A DNA stretch of 64,000 nucleotides from Clostridium sp. K4410.MGS-306 (GCA_000980375.1 LARD01000005.1:1-64000), one strand, 5' to 3'. Shown: positions 1-9,519, counted from the first letter of the stretch. Notes: a model not told the origin generated them from the sequence alone. Made by a program: numbers and translations.

Positions 1-939
1 GTCATGTATGTCGGTGATTATATGTATCAAGGTAAATTGTATCCTAATGGTAAACATGAAGCCTTAATTAGCAGAGAATTATTTCAACTGGCTCAAAACA
101 AACTGAATAATAGCAGCGATACGACAAGACAGCATGATATAGAATTCCCATATATCGGATTGTTTAAATGCGGAGTTTGCGGTTGTAGTTATACAGCAGA
201 AAGAAAAGTGAAACCTAGTGGTAAGGAATATATTTATTATCACTGTACTGGTAAGGGTAAGATTAAAACTTGCAAAAAAGCTTCCTATATAAACGAAAGT
301 AAAATTGATAAGTTTATTATAGAAATTCTTAAAAATTTAGAGAATCTACCTCAATCACTTATAAATGAAATTAAAGATAGCCTGAAAAAAATTCATGACT
401 TGAAAAATGAGTACAGCAATACAACCCAAGATAACATATATAAGCGTATTCAAGAAGTTGATAGAATGATACAGAACGGCTACAAACGAATGTTAAAAAG
501 CACAAATGATAGTGAAAATGAGCTGTGGAATGCAACTTATACAGAATTAAGAGCTGAAAAAGAACATCTTATGGAAAAACTATCCTGTATTGATAAAGCT
601 GATGATGATTTTTACAAGCAATCTGATTTAATATTGAAGTTCTGCAAGAACGCAAGCAAAATTTTTATGAAAGCTACTCCATCAGAAAAAAGAACAATTT
701 GTGAAATAATTGGTTCGAACTTTACAGCAAATGCCCAAAATATAGATATAACATTGTATCCTATCTTCTATGACATAATTGAGATGAATCGTCTAGGTCA
801 TTCTCAAAATGGAAGGTTCGAACTGGCTCAAACTCAATCATGCACTAAAAAAGAGCCTCTTGATAAGGCTCTTAATTTAAATGGCGGGACCGACGAGGCT
901 CGAACTCGCGACCTCCTGCGTGACAGGCAGGCACTCTAA
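1..939 (+). CDS. Large serine recombinase, C-terminal part (partial at left edge)
   Basis: The frame is open at base 1, so the N-terminal catalytic resolvase domain lies outside the window. What remains fits the C-terminal half of a large serine integrase: the end of the recombinase domain (ISRELFQLAQNKL), a zinc ribbon (CGVCG near residue 56, then C..C near 81-90), and a charged coiled-coil region at about 120-200. Such enzymes integrate phages and conjugative elements. The last ~55 codons read through the tRNA terminator and into the antisense strand of tRNA-Asp, stopping inside it. The native C-terminus may therefore have been replaced at the integration junction. Family call is good; the host element is unseen. 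Confidence 0.82.
   Translation, partial: VMYVGDYMYQGKLYPNGKHEALISRELFQLAQNKLNNSSDTTRQHDIEFPYIGLFKCGVCGCSYTAERKVKPSGKEYIYYHCTGKGKIKTCKKASYINESKIDKFIIEILKNLENLPQSLINEIKDSLKKIHDLKNEYSNTTQDNIYKRIQEVDRMIQNGYKRMLKSTNDSENELWNATYTELRAEKEHLMEKLSCIDKADDDFYKQSDLILKFCKNASKIFMKATPSEKRTICEIIGSNFTANAQNIDITLYPIFYDIIEMNRLGHSQNGRFELAQTQSCTKKEPLDKALNLNGGTDEARTRDLLRDRQAL
847..873 (-). terminator. Terminator of tRNA-Asp
   Basis: On the minus strand a 7-bp stem (AAGAGCC/GGCTCTT) is followed by six T. It lies just beyond the CCA end of tRNA-Asp. It also lies inside the recombinase reading frame, which supports the view that the frame was extended by integration. Confidence 0.75.
882..939. other. Putative attachment site at tRNA-Asp 3' end
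   Basis: The recombinase reading frame coming from the left ends within the 3' half of tRNA-Asp, the usual position of an element/chromosome junction. The second copy of the repeat would lie to the left of the window, so the exact core is not visible. This is inference from geometry. Confidence 0.4.
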
Positions 940-959
940 CCAAACTGAGCTACGATCCC
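882..959 (-). tRNA. tRNA-Asp (anticodon GTC)
   Basis: Read on the minus strand, it starts GGGATCG, has a D-arm (AGCTC...GAGT), an anticodon arm with GTC at 922-924, a T-arm with GTTCGAGCC, and ends CGGTCCC plus encoded CCA. The 7-bp acceptor stem pairs fully, with one G-T. A consensus promoter lies about 45 bases upstream and a terminator directly downstream. The serine recombinase frame ends inside the gene, so its 3' half is a probable integration site. Confidence 0.95.
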
Positions 960-1005
960 ATTTAGTTTATTAAATTTTCAACCACAGCCTCATGACTGTA
1001 TAAGA

Positions 1006-1034
1006 ATTATAATATGCTAAATTTTTATTTTCAA
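1006..1034 (-). promoter_or_regulatory. Sigma-70-type promoter for tRNA-Asp
   Basis: On the minus strand TTGAAA (1034-1029), a 17-base spacer and TATAAT (1011-1006) give a near-consensus housekeeping promoter directed at tRNA-Asp. Confidence 0.75.
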
Positions 1035-1064
1035 CAGTTTTTATTAAATTTGATAAATTTTTTA

Positions 1065-1093
1065 TTGTCAATTACAAAAACCGTTTGTATAAT
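1065..1093 (+). promoter_or_regulatory. Sigma-70-type promoter upstream of the 250-aa secreted protein
   Basis: TTGTCA, a 17-base spacer and TATAAT, 39 bases before the ATG at 1133. It is divergent from the tRNA-Asp promoter. Confidence 0.7.
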
Positions 1094-1132
1094 CGTATTA
1101 AGTGAGTTTTCAGCAGAATAAAGGTTATTTAT

Positions 1133-1885
1133 ATGAAAAAAACAGTATATTTTTTAACCCTTTTAGTACTTTGTGTGTTTTCCTCTCCTGCTAATGCTGC
1201 CAAGTCTGTGAAAGTATCAGCTTTGAGTGAGTTTAATTCCATAAGACCTGTGAAAACCATGAAAGTTATGGTTCTTGAGCGTGCCGAGTTTAAAAACGGC
1301 ATTGTTTTTGAAGACGGGACTGTAATCAACGGGGAAATTTTTGATGTTAAACAGCCTAAAAGGGCAAAATTAAATGCTTCTTTTAAATTTAAACCTGTTT
1401 CGTATACTTATAACGGAAAAACAAGTAATATTGATGACCCTGAATTTGTCGCAAGGTATGCTGAATATAAAGAGCTTGATAAAGCCGGATTGGCTACTTC
1501 TGCCGCTACTACTGCTGGTGGTATGCTCTTTCATATTCCACTTCTTTCAGAGGGGGTGTCATTTGTAAAAGGTGTGTGGAAAAATCCTGAAAATAACCGT
1601 CTGAAGTCAGGTGTTGTCCAGGTATACAAAGACTCTCCTCTCTCTTATGTTGAAGAAGGGAAAGATGTTTATATTACAAAAGATACAATGTTTCTTTTAA
1701 AATTCAAATCATCTGATTCTGAAGATCTTGACGGTGTGCCGACAAATAATGTTACCCCGGTAAATAATATTACTCCGGTAAATACCGTAAACAAGCTGCC
1801 GGGACCTGAACAAACTGCGCCAAAGCATATTGAAACAGTCCACCCTGAAGATGTTTTGCGTGAAGTTGAATTAAACTCCAAGTGA
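1133..1885 (+). CDS. Secreted protein of unknown function
   Basis: 250 aa. A clear Sec signal peptide (MKKTVYFLTLLVLCVFSSPANAA, cleavage after Ala near residue 22) shows export. The mature part has no family I recognise. Near residue 120 is a short Ala/Thr/Gly-rich stretch; near 200-220 is an Asn/Pro/Val segment with two copies of a TPVNN-like unit encoded by an imperfect 18-base tandem repeat. Preceded by a strong promoter and a weak AAAGG ribosome site. Its 3' end overlaps the convergent SNF2 gene by 15 bases, so no separate terminator is present. Function unknown; periplasmic or outer-membrane location is inferred. Confidence 0.7.
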   Translation: MKKTVYFLTLLVLCVFSSPANAAKSVKVSALSEFNSIRPVKTMKVMVLERAEFKNGIVFEDGTVINGEIFDVKQPKRAKLNASFKFKPVSYTYNGKTSNIDDPEFVARYAEYKELDKAGLATSAATTAGGMLFHIPLLSEGVSFVKGVWKNPENNRLKSGVVQVYKDSPLSYVEEGKDVYITKDTMFLLKFKSSDSEDLDGVPTNNVTPVNNITPVNTVNKLPGPEQTAPKHIETVHPEDVLREVELNSK

Positions 1886-4828
1886 GAAGATTTTGTAAAT
1901 TTCTTCGTCTGAGAGCTCTGTAATAATTTTTTCGCCTTCAAATACAGCTACATTTGCAAGGTCTTTTTTGTTGTTAATCATCTCATCGATTTTTTCTTCA
2001 AATGTACCGAGCGTAATGAATCTGTGTACCATTACATTTTTGTCCTGACCGATACGATAAGTTCTGTCAGTAGCCTGATCTTCTACAGCCGGGTTCCACC
2101 AAAGATCGTAATGAATTACGTTTGTTGCTGCAGTCAGGTTAAGACCCGTGCCCCCAGCTTTTAATGACAGAATCATTACATTTGAATCTTTATTTTCTTG
2201 AAAATCTTTAATCAAATCTTCTCTTTGCGTTCTGTTTAAAGAACCGTGGAAAAAGAGAGGATTAACGCCAAGCTCATCATTTAATATTGTGGAGAGAATG
2301 TTACCCATTTCTTTGTATTGTGTAAAAATAAGTGTTTTTTCATCATTTTCAAGAATTTGTTTTGTAATAGAAACAAGCTGTTCTGCTTTCCCAGATACGT
2401 CTTTTGAAATATCTCCGCTTTTAAGATACTGGTATGGGTGGTTGCAGATTTGTTTTAAAGCTGTGATGAGCTTAAAAATCATACCGCGTCTGTTAATACC
2501 GTTGAGCTTGGAGATATCTGACATAAGGTTGTCAAGAACGCTCTGATACAATGCAGCCTGTGTTTTTGTCAAATAACAGTATTCGTTTAACACAACTTTA
2601 TCAGGAAGGTCTGAAATAATTGATTTATCTGTTTTCAGCCTTCTTAAGATAAATGGTGAAATTGCAAGGCGCAGTTTTTCGGCTCTGTTGGATTGTTTAA
2701 ATTTTTCTATAGGTATAGCATAGCTTTTTTGAAAATCTCTAATAGAGCCAAGGTATCCTCTGTTAATGAAGTCAAAGATACTCCAAAGTTCTGTCAGTTT
2801 ATTTTCAACAGGTGTACCTGTCATTGCTATTTTTGTATCTGCCTTAATTTGTTTTACAGCCTGTGTTTGAGAAGTATCCGGATTTTTGATGTTTTGGGCT
2901 TCGTCAATAATCATCATTGACCATTTTTGTTTTTTAATCTGCTCAATATCTATTCTCAAAATTGCATAGGTTGTAATAATAACATCTGCTTTTGTATCAA
3001 GCTGTCTTTCAATTCCGTGATAAACGGATGTTTTTATAGCAGGTGCAAAATGTTTAATCTCTTTAACCCAGTTGCCCAGAAGTGTTGTCGGACATACAAC
3101 AAGAGCTGGCTGTTTTAAGGCTCCTGTTTCTTTTTGCTTGAGTATAAAACTGATTACCTGAATGGTTTTACCAAGCCCCATGTCGTCAGCCATACAGCAT
3201 CCAAAACCTTTTTTAATATTTGTATGCAGCCATTTAAATCCACGTTCCTGATAAGGTCTTAAAACACCTTTCAGTGATTCCGGCGGCGGAACATCTTCTG
3301 TTTTTGTAAGGTCTTTTAATATGTTTGCAAAGGCCTCATCATAGTCAAAATCATAGTCATCCATTTGAGAAGATAATGCCGCATGAAGAATTTCCATTTT
3401 GTTTTTATCTGTAATTTTAGGATTTTTAACTTTTTCAATTAACTTTGCATTTTCTTCCTTGTCTATGAGCACGTAATGATCTTTGTATTTTATCAACCCT
3501 TGAGCATTTTTTGTCAGTGCTTCGTATTCTTCTACAGACAACTTGTCATCACCTATTGCTATAGTGTATGAAAAATCAAACAAGTCGTTGAGCGCTGTGG
3601 CCGATGCACCGTTAGAGGTTATTATGTCACGAAGTTCGGACATTCTGGAGGCTTTTACTCTTGCATTGATAGATGCACGAGGCGTGATAATGTTATCTAT
3701 GCCTTCCGGTAAAATCACGTCAATAGAAGCTTTTTGAAGATAATATGATATTTGAGCAATTATTTTGTAAACCTCGTTAAGGTTCATGTTAAGTTCAAAT
3801 TGGTGGTCTTCATCAAAAAATTCTTCCAGCTCAGGATAGTACCTTGCTACATAAGTTAGTTGTTTTTCGATAAGGTCGACAATTTCCTGATTTGTATAAT
3901 TTTCAAAATGAACAGTTTCTGCATAAATATCCTCAATCCTGTGTTTTTCGCCGGTATGGATATTTTTTACATTTATTTTTAGCTGATATTCATCATCTGT
4001 AAGCTTTAATATTTCAAACTCGGGAAGTATATTGTATTTGCCTATATATATTTCATCAAGCCATTCTGATATTGCCAAAGCAAGGTCATTGCCACGGAAA
4101 AATCTTTTGTTAGATGCGTCTTTAATAAAATAAACCGCTGCTTTTGCGTCTTTAAATTTTGTTGCTTTAATATGTAGAAACTTGAAAATAATGTAATTTA
4201 AAAAACTTGCCAGAAGTTTGTTAAAACCGTATTTATCTTCGTTTGTTATAAAATCAGCGGGTATAGCTGATTTTATAGAGTTTATTGCATTTGTTACATC
4301 TTTGCTGTTTTTGTATATTTCGTATTTGATTTGAAAAAGGTTTTCTGTTTGTTTTACAACAGGGATAAAATGCAGTTTTTCAACTATTTTCATCACTGTA
4401 TAAGCAAACCTGTTGAGGTAATTAAATGTTGGCGTACCGTCTTCAAAGTTTAGGATTTCGTTAAAACTGGCAAAGTAATCAAAGATAATATCCTGTTTTA
4501 TCACATAACCAATTATGTCTTGTTTGTTGCCGTCTACGTCAATTTCTTTGATTTCTGAACGAAAACGGAATAAAGAGCCCTTGGACTTTGCATAAAAATC
4601 AAAGTTGTTTGTAGGGGTAACAAAAAAATCACCGTTTTCAAGAAGATACATGTTTGTATTTCTCAACGGTGTATTTTTCCCGACAAAAGCATCTTCAAAT
4701 TCATCTTCAAAAAGCTGGTAAATAGTGCTCAGTTGAAGACGAAAGTCTTTATTTTCCATACCGACAGGGTTTTCTGTCAGATTCAAAAACAACTCATCTA
4801 TATTATTCTTTTTGATATTTACACTCAT
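1871..4828 (-). CDS. SNF2-family DEAD/DEAH-box helicase
   Basis: 985 aa, usual size for bacterial SNF2 ATPases. The N-terminal ~480 residues match the style of the SNF2-associated region; the ATPase core follows with Walker A in DDMGLGKT near residue 551, DEAQ near 640 (motif II), and a helicase C-terminal domain with motif VI in ATDRTYRIGQ near 920. Such proteins are dsDNA translocases that remodel nucleic-acid complexes or aid RNA polymerase recycling. The N-terminus has no SWIM zinc motif that I can see. Monocistronic: the next minus gene downstream is tRNA-Asp. No Shine-Dalgarno is evident before the ATG. Specific role not inferable; no defence genes adjoin it. Confidence 0.9.
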   Translation of the reverse strand: MSVNIKKNNIDELFLNLTENPVGMENKDFRLQLSTIYQLFEDEFEDAFVGKNTPLRNTNMYLLENGDFFVTPTNNFDFYAKSKGSLFRFRSEIKEIDVDGNKQDIIGYVIKQDIIFDYFASFNEILNFEDGTPTFNYLNRFAYTVMKIVEKLHFIPVVKQTENLFQIKYEIYKNSKDVTNAINSIKSAIPADFITNEDKYGFNKLLASFLNYIIFKFLHIKATKFKDAKAAVYFIKDASNKRFFRGNDLALAISEWLDEIYIGKYNILPEFEILKLTDDEYQLKINVKNIHTGEKHRIEDIYAETVHFENYTNQEIVDLIEKQLTYVARYYPELEEFFDEDHQFELNMNLNEVYKIIAQISYYLQKASIDVILPEGIDNIITPRASINARVKASRMSELRDIITSNGASATALNDLFDFSYTIAIGDDKLSVEEYEALTKNAQGLIKYKDHYVLIDKEENAKLIEKVKNPKITDKNKMEILHAALSSQMDDYDFDYDEAFANILKDLTKTEDVPPPESLKGVLRPYQERGFKWLHTNIKKGFGCCMADDMGLGKTIQVISFILKQKETGALKQPALVVCPTTLLGNWVKEIKHFAPAIKTSVYHGIERQLDTKADVIITTYAILRIDIEQIKKQKWSMMIIDEAQNIKNPDTSQTQAVKQIKADTKIAMTGTPVENKLTELWSIFDFINRGYLGSIRDFQKSYAIPIEKFKQSNRAEKLRLAISPFILRRLKTDKSIISDLPDKVVLNEYCYLTKTQAALYQSVLDNLMSDISKLNGINRRGMIFKLITALKQICNHPYQYLKSGDISKDVSGKAEQLVSITKQILENDEKTLIFTQYKEMGNILSTILNDELGVNPLFFHGSLNRTQREDLIKDFQENKDSNVMILSLKAGGTGLNLTAATNVIHYDLWWNPAVEDQATDRTYRIGQDKNVMVHRFITLGTFEEKIDEMINNKKDLANVAVFEGEKIITELSDEEIYKIFSLGV

Positions 4829-5002
4829 AAGGACCCAATTTTCTATCTTAATGTTTCGCTAAACTGCTTACCGAAGGTTCATTATATCAAAAAGATTAAC
4901 GAAAATAAAATAAAAAATTTTCTGTTAATATAATTTTTTGGGAGTCTTTTTGCTGTAAATATCAGCCAGTACATACATATACATACTTCTGCAAATTTTA
5001 GT

Positions 5003-5899
5003 TCATATATGATGCAAAAAGTCTAGACAAATATCTGTTTTTTCCGCATTTATTTCGTGGTCGTAACCGTCAATTTCCAGATATGTTATGTTGCTTTTTC
5101 TGTTCTTTTCATAGAGTTTTCTTGCCAGTCTGACAGGAATGGTTCGATCTTTTTTTGTGTGAATAATCAAAACAGGACTTTCTATTTTAGATAAAGCATT
5201 TACATTATCAAATTTATTTTTTAAAGGGAATAAACAAGAAGGCATTGCAAGCAAAATACGTTTTATAATAGCAGGCATTTTTACCTTTTTTGCAATGTTT
5301 TTTGCCATATCAGATGCTTTTGAAAATGGATTTATCAATATAGTAAAAGCAGTAGCTGCCTTGCTTGCAAAATCCAGAGCAACACCGGAGCCCATTGAGT
5401 GGCCGATTATTCCTATGGATGATGATTTAATTCCTTTTGCTTTTAAATAATCGTATACTGCTTTCACATCAAGAGATGCACCTTGCTGTGAAAATTCTCC
5501 CTGACTTTTTCCTCTTCCTCTGTAATCGAAAGCAATTACACCCCAGCCGTTTTGAACAAACTGAAGATACGCTTTTTGCTGAAATATGCTGCTTTTTTCG
5601 CTACCTATTCCCTGACAGAAAATAATATAACTTTTGCACCTGTATGGGTTTATATCCCATATATCAAGTGTTATATTGTCAGCTGTTTTTATTTTTTGCT
5701 TTTCTATTTTATCGCACAGGTCTTCAATAATAGGATTTTCTTCATTTTTGCTGTAGTTTGAGTGTGTTTTGTAAAAAAGATTTTCATATTTTTTTACTGT
5801 TAAAAAACTTTTTAAAATTCCTGTTTCTTTTACTTCTGATTCATACCAGTTGCAGCGGTTCAAATCTTTGATACAATCTTCTACAGTCAACATAGACAT
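5003..5899 (-). CDS. Alpha/beta hydrolase
   Basis: 298 aa, an alpha/beta-hydrolase-fold protein of the S9/acylglycerol-lipase type. The oxyanion region is followed by the nucleophile elbow GHSMGSG near residue 167, the acid in HTKKDRTIP near 250, and the His in GYDHEIN near 278. There is no signal peptide, so it is likely cytoplasmic. A strong GGAGG lies at 5904-5908; the ATG at 5899 (4-base spacing) or at 5893 (10-base spacing) could be used. Substrate unknown; serine esterase or peptidase activity is expected from the family. Confidence 0.85.
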   Translation of the reverse strand: MSMLTVEDCIKDLNRCNWYESEVKETGILKSFLTVKKYENLFYKTHSNYSKNEENPIIEDLCDKIEKQKIKTADNITLDIWDINPYRCKSYIIFCQGIGSEKSSIFQQKAYLQFVQNGWGVIAFDYRGRGKSQGEFSQQGASLDVKAVYDYLKAKGIKSSSIGIIGHSMGSGVALDFASKAATAFTILINPFSKASDMAKNIAKKVKMPAIIKRILLAMPSCLFPLKNKFDNVNALSKIESPVLIIHTKKDRTIPVRLARKLYEKNRKSNITYLEIDGYDHEINAEKTDICLDFLHHI

Positions 5900-5981
5900 A
5901 ATTCCTCCGTCCGTTTTTTTATCAATAACAATTTAGCCTATGTTTATTTAAAAGTGTAATTTACAGTCTGTTATAAAATGC

Positions 5982-6010
5982 TTGACGATATATTAATAAA
6001 ATTGGATAAT
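5982..6010 (+). promoter_or_regulatory. Sigma-70-type promoter of the SLH gene
   Basis: TTGACG, a 17-base spacer, then GATAAT, 57 bases before the ATG at 6068. The near-consensus match suggests strong expression, as expected for an abundant envelope protein. Confidence 0.75.
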
Positions 6011-6067
6011 AAGATACACGAGTTTTCTGGAAAAAGAAAAAGTAGTATTACAAGTTAGGAGTAAATT

Positions 6068-7510
6068 ATGAAAGCTTTCAGAACAATTTTGTCTTCTGTT
6101 CTTGTACTCTCTGTATCTGCAACATGCGCATTTGCCGCAGATAAAGTACAGACTGTAAAAACAGAGGCTTATGCTCACCCGACAATGTTTGGTTCTCAGG
6201 TTCAAGAAACAATCAGTGCCGATTCTGTCTATATTGTAGGCGGTAAAATGATGAAATCCAAAAACCAAATCGGTATAAAAAATAAGGACAATGTTCTTGT
6301 TGATTCCTGGGTAAAAGACATAATGTCTTTGATAAAAGACCAGCAGCCTTTTGCTAACGGTCAGGTCTTTAATCCTAAAATGCCTGTTTTGCGTTCAGAA
6401 TTGGCTGTAATCTTATCAGAAGGTTTTGAGCTCAAAGGCAGAGGTTCAAAATCATATAGCGATATTCCTGCTGATTACTGGGCAAAAGATTGGATATATG
6501 GCGCGCTTAGTCAGGGTGTCATGATAGGTTATCCTGATAATAAATTCAGACCCGACCAGCCTGTTACAAAAGCAGAAGTATTTGCAACCATTGCACAATT
6601 GATTCAGGTTCCTATTGACAGAAGCCTTATTGTTCCGCCGTTTAAAGGCAAAGATATTCAATATATTCCAAGATGGGCAATTACTCCTACAAAAGAGGTT
6701 GTTGCATCAAGACTGTTGGAACAAATTCCTGACCCTGCAAAAGTTAATAACGACGAGTATCTTTCAAAAGAACAGGTTGCTTACCTTGTCGGTTCATTAA
6801 GACAGGACTGGGCATACAAAAACTCAATCGCAAAAGATCCTAATGCTCCGGCATCTATTCAAGGATACACTCCGACAGTACTCAATATCAAACTTGCTGA
6901 CAGATTATCTGCAAGACAATCAAATGTGGGTGATAAATTTAGTGCAAAAACAACAAAAGATGTGACTATCAATGGTAAATGCTTCAAAGCAGGTTCACTT
7001 GTTAAGGGTGAAGTTGTAGAAGTATCAAGACCAGGCATTAAAAACCCCGGTTATATTAAAGTAAAATTTACTAAAATAAAAGATGGTGATCAATGCATTT
7101 GTTTCCCCAAAAACATATCACAAGCTAAAGCAGATGTTTTGAAAAACCCTAATTTCGTTGCAAGACTTTTGGGTATGCCTTTTAGCGGTTCAGCCAGAAT
7201 CATCGGTGTTACAGGACGTTCTGCAGGTTCAATAGTGAATGTAACTGGCAACGGACTTGAACAGTTTGGTGATAATATTTCGAATGTTTTTGTTGATACA
7301 TTATCATTGCAGCCGGTTGCAGGTGTTAAAAATATCGGCAATGCTGCTGTTACTGTAGGCAAAGGCGTATTTGATATTTGCAAAATCATCGTAAGCGGTG
7401 CATTTGGTATTGTGTATGAAGTTACAGATGAATTAAGATATGTGATTGTACCTGCATATTCTAACAACTCAAGCTTGAACCCCGGTGAAGAGCTGACTGT
7501 GTTGTTCTAA
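6068..7510 (+). CDS. SLH-domain envelope protein
   Basis: 480 aa with a Sec signal peptide ending AFA near residue 23. SLH-like repeats cover about residues 90-250; the clearest unit runs from YSDIPADYWAKDWI through GYPDNKFRPDQPVTKAEV. SLH domains bind pyruvylated cell-wall polysaccharide, and a CsaB-like pyruvyltransferase is at 60582. The C-terminal ~200 residues begin with a segment (LADRLSARQSNVGDKF, then GSLVKGEVVEV) that looks like a beta-rich domain seen in cyanobacterial SLH proteins, but it is too short for a full SLH-porin. Own promoter at 5982 and strong terminator downstream, so a single-gene unit. Confidence 0.85.
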   Translation: MKAFRTILSSVLVLSVSATCAFAADKVQTVKTEAYAHPTMFGSQVQETISADSVYIVGGKMMKSKNQIGIKNKDNVLVDSWVKDIMSLIKDQQPFANGQVFNPKMPVLRSELAVILSEGFELKGRGSKSYSDIPADYWAKDWIYGALSQGVMIGYPDNKFRPDQPVTKAEVFATIAQLIQVPIDRSLIVPPFKGKDIQYIPRWAITPTKEVVASRLLEQIPDPAKVNNDEYLSKEQVAYLVGSLRQDWAYKNSIAKDPNAPASIQGYTPTVLNIKLADRLSARQSNVGDKFSAKTTKDVTINGKCFKAGSLVKGEVVEVSRPGIKNPGYIKVKFTKIKDGDQCICFPKNISQAKADVLKNPNFVARLLGMPFSGSARIIGVTGRSAGSIVNVTGNGLEQFGDNISNVFVDTLSLQPVAGVKNIGNAAVTVGKGVFDICKIIVSGAFGIVYEVTDELRYVIVPAYSNNSSLNPGEELTVLF

Positions 7511-7529
7511 TATACAAAGACAATTTATA

Positions 7530-7562
7530 AAAAAAGGAGAATAGAAATATTCTCCTTTTTTG
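7530..7562 (+). terminator. Rho-independent terminator after the SLH gene
   Basis: Perfect inverted repeat with arms AAAAAAGGAGAATA and TATTCTCCTTTTTT around a GAAA loop, ending in a T run, 20 bases after the stop. Confidence 0.9.
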
Positions 7563-7594
7563 TTGTGCTATACTTTTTTGTAAAGAGAGGCATT

Positions 7595-8176
7595 ATGCTT
7601 GAGGGATATGTAAAGTATTTGAAATTTTTAGACTCGAAGCTTTCAACTTTTTTTGAAAGCCAAAGCCCTTTTATTTTTTGTCAAAAAGGATGCGCAAAAT
7701 GCTGCAAAAACGCACAATTTCCATATTCTGCCACAGAAATGCAGTATTTGCTAAACGGGCTGGTGACACTAGATATCAAAAAGCAACAAAAAATAGAAGA
7801 GAATTTTAAATTAATTCTGGAAAAGAAAAAAACATTTAAAGGTAAAAAGTTTTTGTATGATTGTCCTTTTTTGATTGATGACGTATGCTCTGTATATGAG
7901 TATAGAGGGGTGCTTTGCAGGACATTCGGTTTGATGACAAAATACGATACGGGTAAGCTAAAAGCTCCTTTTTGTACATTTGAAGGGCTAAATTATTCAA
8001 ACGTTTTGAATCTTTCTAAAAGGACAGTGTCAGTAAGGAAATATAAAAAATTAGATACTAAAAAAGAACCATTAGGCTTTAACATAAGCTATCATTATTT
8101 AACTGACCCTGAATTTGAGAAAACATTTAACTTTTGTTTTGGAGACAAGAAGCCTCTAATTGAGTGGTTTTTGTAG
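7595..8176 (+). CDS. YkgJ-family cysteine cluster protein
   Basis: 193 aa from the ATG at 7595, chosen because AGAGAGG lies just before it; a GTG 10 codons upstream would sit on the preceding terminator. The CxxxCxxCC cluster at residues 29-37 (CQKGCAKCC) and later Cys in CPFLIDDVC and VLCRTFG fit the zinc/iron-chelating UPF0153/YkgJ family, with metal-binding cysteines but no established reaction. Its 3' end overlaps the convergent histidine kinase by 50 bases. Confidence 0.85.
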   Translation: MLEGYVKYLKFLDSKLSTFFESQSPFIFCQKGCAKCCKNAQFPYSATEMQYLLNGLVTLDIKKQQKIEENFKLILEKKKTFKGKKFLYDCPFLIDDVCSVYEYRGVLCRTFGLMTKYDTGKLKAPFCTFEGLNYSNVLNLSKRTVSVRKYKKLDTKKEPLGFNISYHYLTDPEFEKTFNFCFGDKKPLIEWFL

Positions 8177-9413
8177 TCTTTGGTATACAAAAACCAAAGC
8201 AACAGTTGCCTGTTTTGCTGCTTGAGGCAAACACCTCTCCTTTATGTGCGTTGATGATTTGTTTGGAAAGATACAACCCTAAGCCGGTACCGGCTTTTTT
8301 GAATTTTGCATTAGAATTTGTTTTAAATTTTTCATACAAATCTTTGAGTTTTTCTTCGGGAATGTATGTTGATTTGTTGTGTACCTTAAAGGTTAAAGAG
8401 TCCTCATTTTCTTCAACATTTATATCAATATCTGTTTTGTTTTGGCCATAGGTTATAGCGTTGGCTATAAAATTGATTATTACCCTTTTCATCTGTATTT
8501 TGTCTGCATAAATTTCGTGCATGTTAAAGTCGGCGCTAATGTGTATGGTTTGCTCCTTTTCTCTCATCAGGTTAGATATTTCTCCAATAACTTCTTGTAT
8601 TAGTTCCGGCATGCAAAAATTTGTGCGGTTAATCTTGACCTGACCTTCGTCATACAGATATGTCTCTAGTATTGTAAAAATCAAATCATACATGTATTTG
8701 CAAGATTTTTTAATCTGCGTAAGTATATCTCTTTGCTCATCATTTATTTCACCAAGTACGTTATCTAACAATAATTCGGTTGCTTTGATTTGAGCTATTG
8801 TCGGTGTTTTTAAATCGTGAGTTAGTGTTGCAATAAATGTGTTTTTTCTTTCTTCAATCTCTTTTTCTTTATCAATGTTTTGAAAAATTACCACAATACT
8901 TACGACATTTCCGTTGTCATCCAGCACAGGAGCTTTTATTAGTTTGCACCAGCCAAATGTTCCTTTTGGTGTTTCAATTTCTCTTTGTATACACAGGGTG
9001 TTTTTTGTTGTAATTATTTCTTTATCTTCATTCAAACACAGGTTATGTCTGCTGTAAAAGTTGTTTATATTCTTTCCTATTACTTCATCTGCATCAATAC
9101 CAAGTAATTTTGATATTTTATGGTTGGCAAGCAAAATAGTTCCGTCTATATCTTTTAAGTACATAATGAATGGTGCATTATTTATAATCGTTTCCATTTG
9201 TGAATGCTGGAGATGAATTTTTTGTTCCAGTTTTACTTTTTCTCTTTTACATGTCAAACCGATTAAGAAAATCATAGATACAACATAGTAACTGATAAAT
9301 ATTGCATCTTTTACATCTATAGTGACACCGGGTAAAAGGTATGGGGATACAAGAGCATAGAATAATACTGATATTGATGTGACCAGTATACAGGCTTTCT
9401 TTTTGTTTAGCAT
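8127..9413 (-). CDS. Membrane PAS-domain sensor histidine kinase
   Basis: 428 aa from the ATG at 9413. An in-frame extension to 9572 exists but would run into the upstream barrel gene and adds no domain. Order: two transmembrane helices (about residues 5-28 and 33-52), a PAS domain (about 75-185, MYLKDIDGTILLANHKI), a HisKA dimerisation helix with the phosphoacceptor His in THDLKTP near 199, and an HATPase_c domain with an N box (NFIANAITYGQN) and G box (GTGLGLYLSKQI). It autophosphorylates and passes phosphate to a response regulator. No regulator gene adjoins it, so it is an orphan kinase. The signal is unknown. Confidence 0.9.
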   Translation of the reverse strand: MLNKKKACILVTSISVLFYALVSPYLLPGVTIDVKDAIFISYYVVSMIFLIGLTCKREKVKLEQKIHLQHSQMETIINNAPFIMYLKDIDGTILLANHKISKLLGIDADEVIGKNINNFYSRHNLCLNEDKEIITTKNTLCIQREIETPKGTFGWCKLIKAPVLDDNGNVVSIVVIFQNIDKEKEIEERKNTFIATLTHDLKTPTIAQIKATELLLDNVLGEINDEQRDILTQIKKSCKYMYDLIFTILETYLYDEGQVKINRTNFCMPELIQEVIGEISNLMREKEQTIHISADFNMHEIYADKIQMKRVIINFIANAITYGQNKTDIDINVEENEDSLTFKVHNKSTYIPEEKLKDLYEKFKTNSNAKFKKAGTGLGLYLSKQIINAHKGEVFASSSKTGNCCFGFCIPKTTKTTQLEASCLQNKS

Positions 9414-9519
9414 GATTTCGATTCCGAATTTTGTAACCATAAAACTATATACAATTAATTGCTCTGTTGGTATAGCCCGAGTGGCTAATTTACAGTTATT
9501 AAATTTTAAAAAGTTGATA

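Noticed and set aside
1871..4828. SNF2 helicase as part of a defence island
   Set aside because: Although close to an element end, neighbours are a secreted protein and a hydrolase; no nuclease, methylase or other defence gene is present.
9461..9500. A tRNA-like stretch (TAGCCCGAGTGGCTA)
   Set aside because: It resembles the D-arm of class II tRNAs, but no acceptor, anticodon or T-arm can be built around it.
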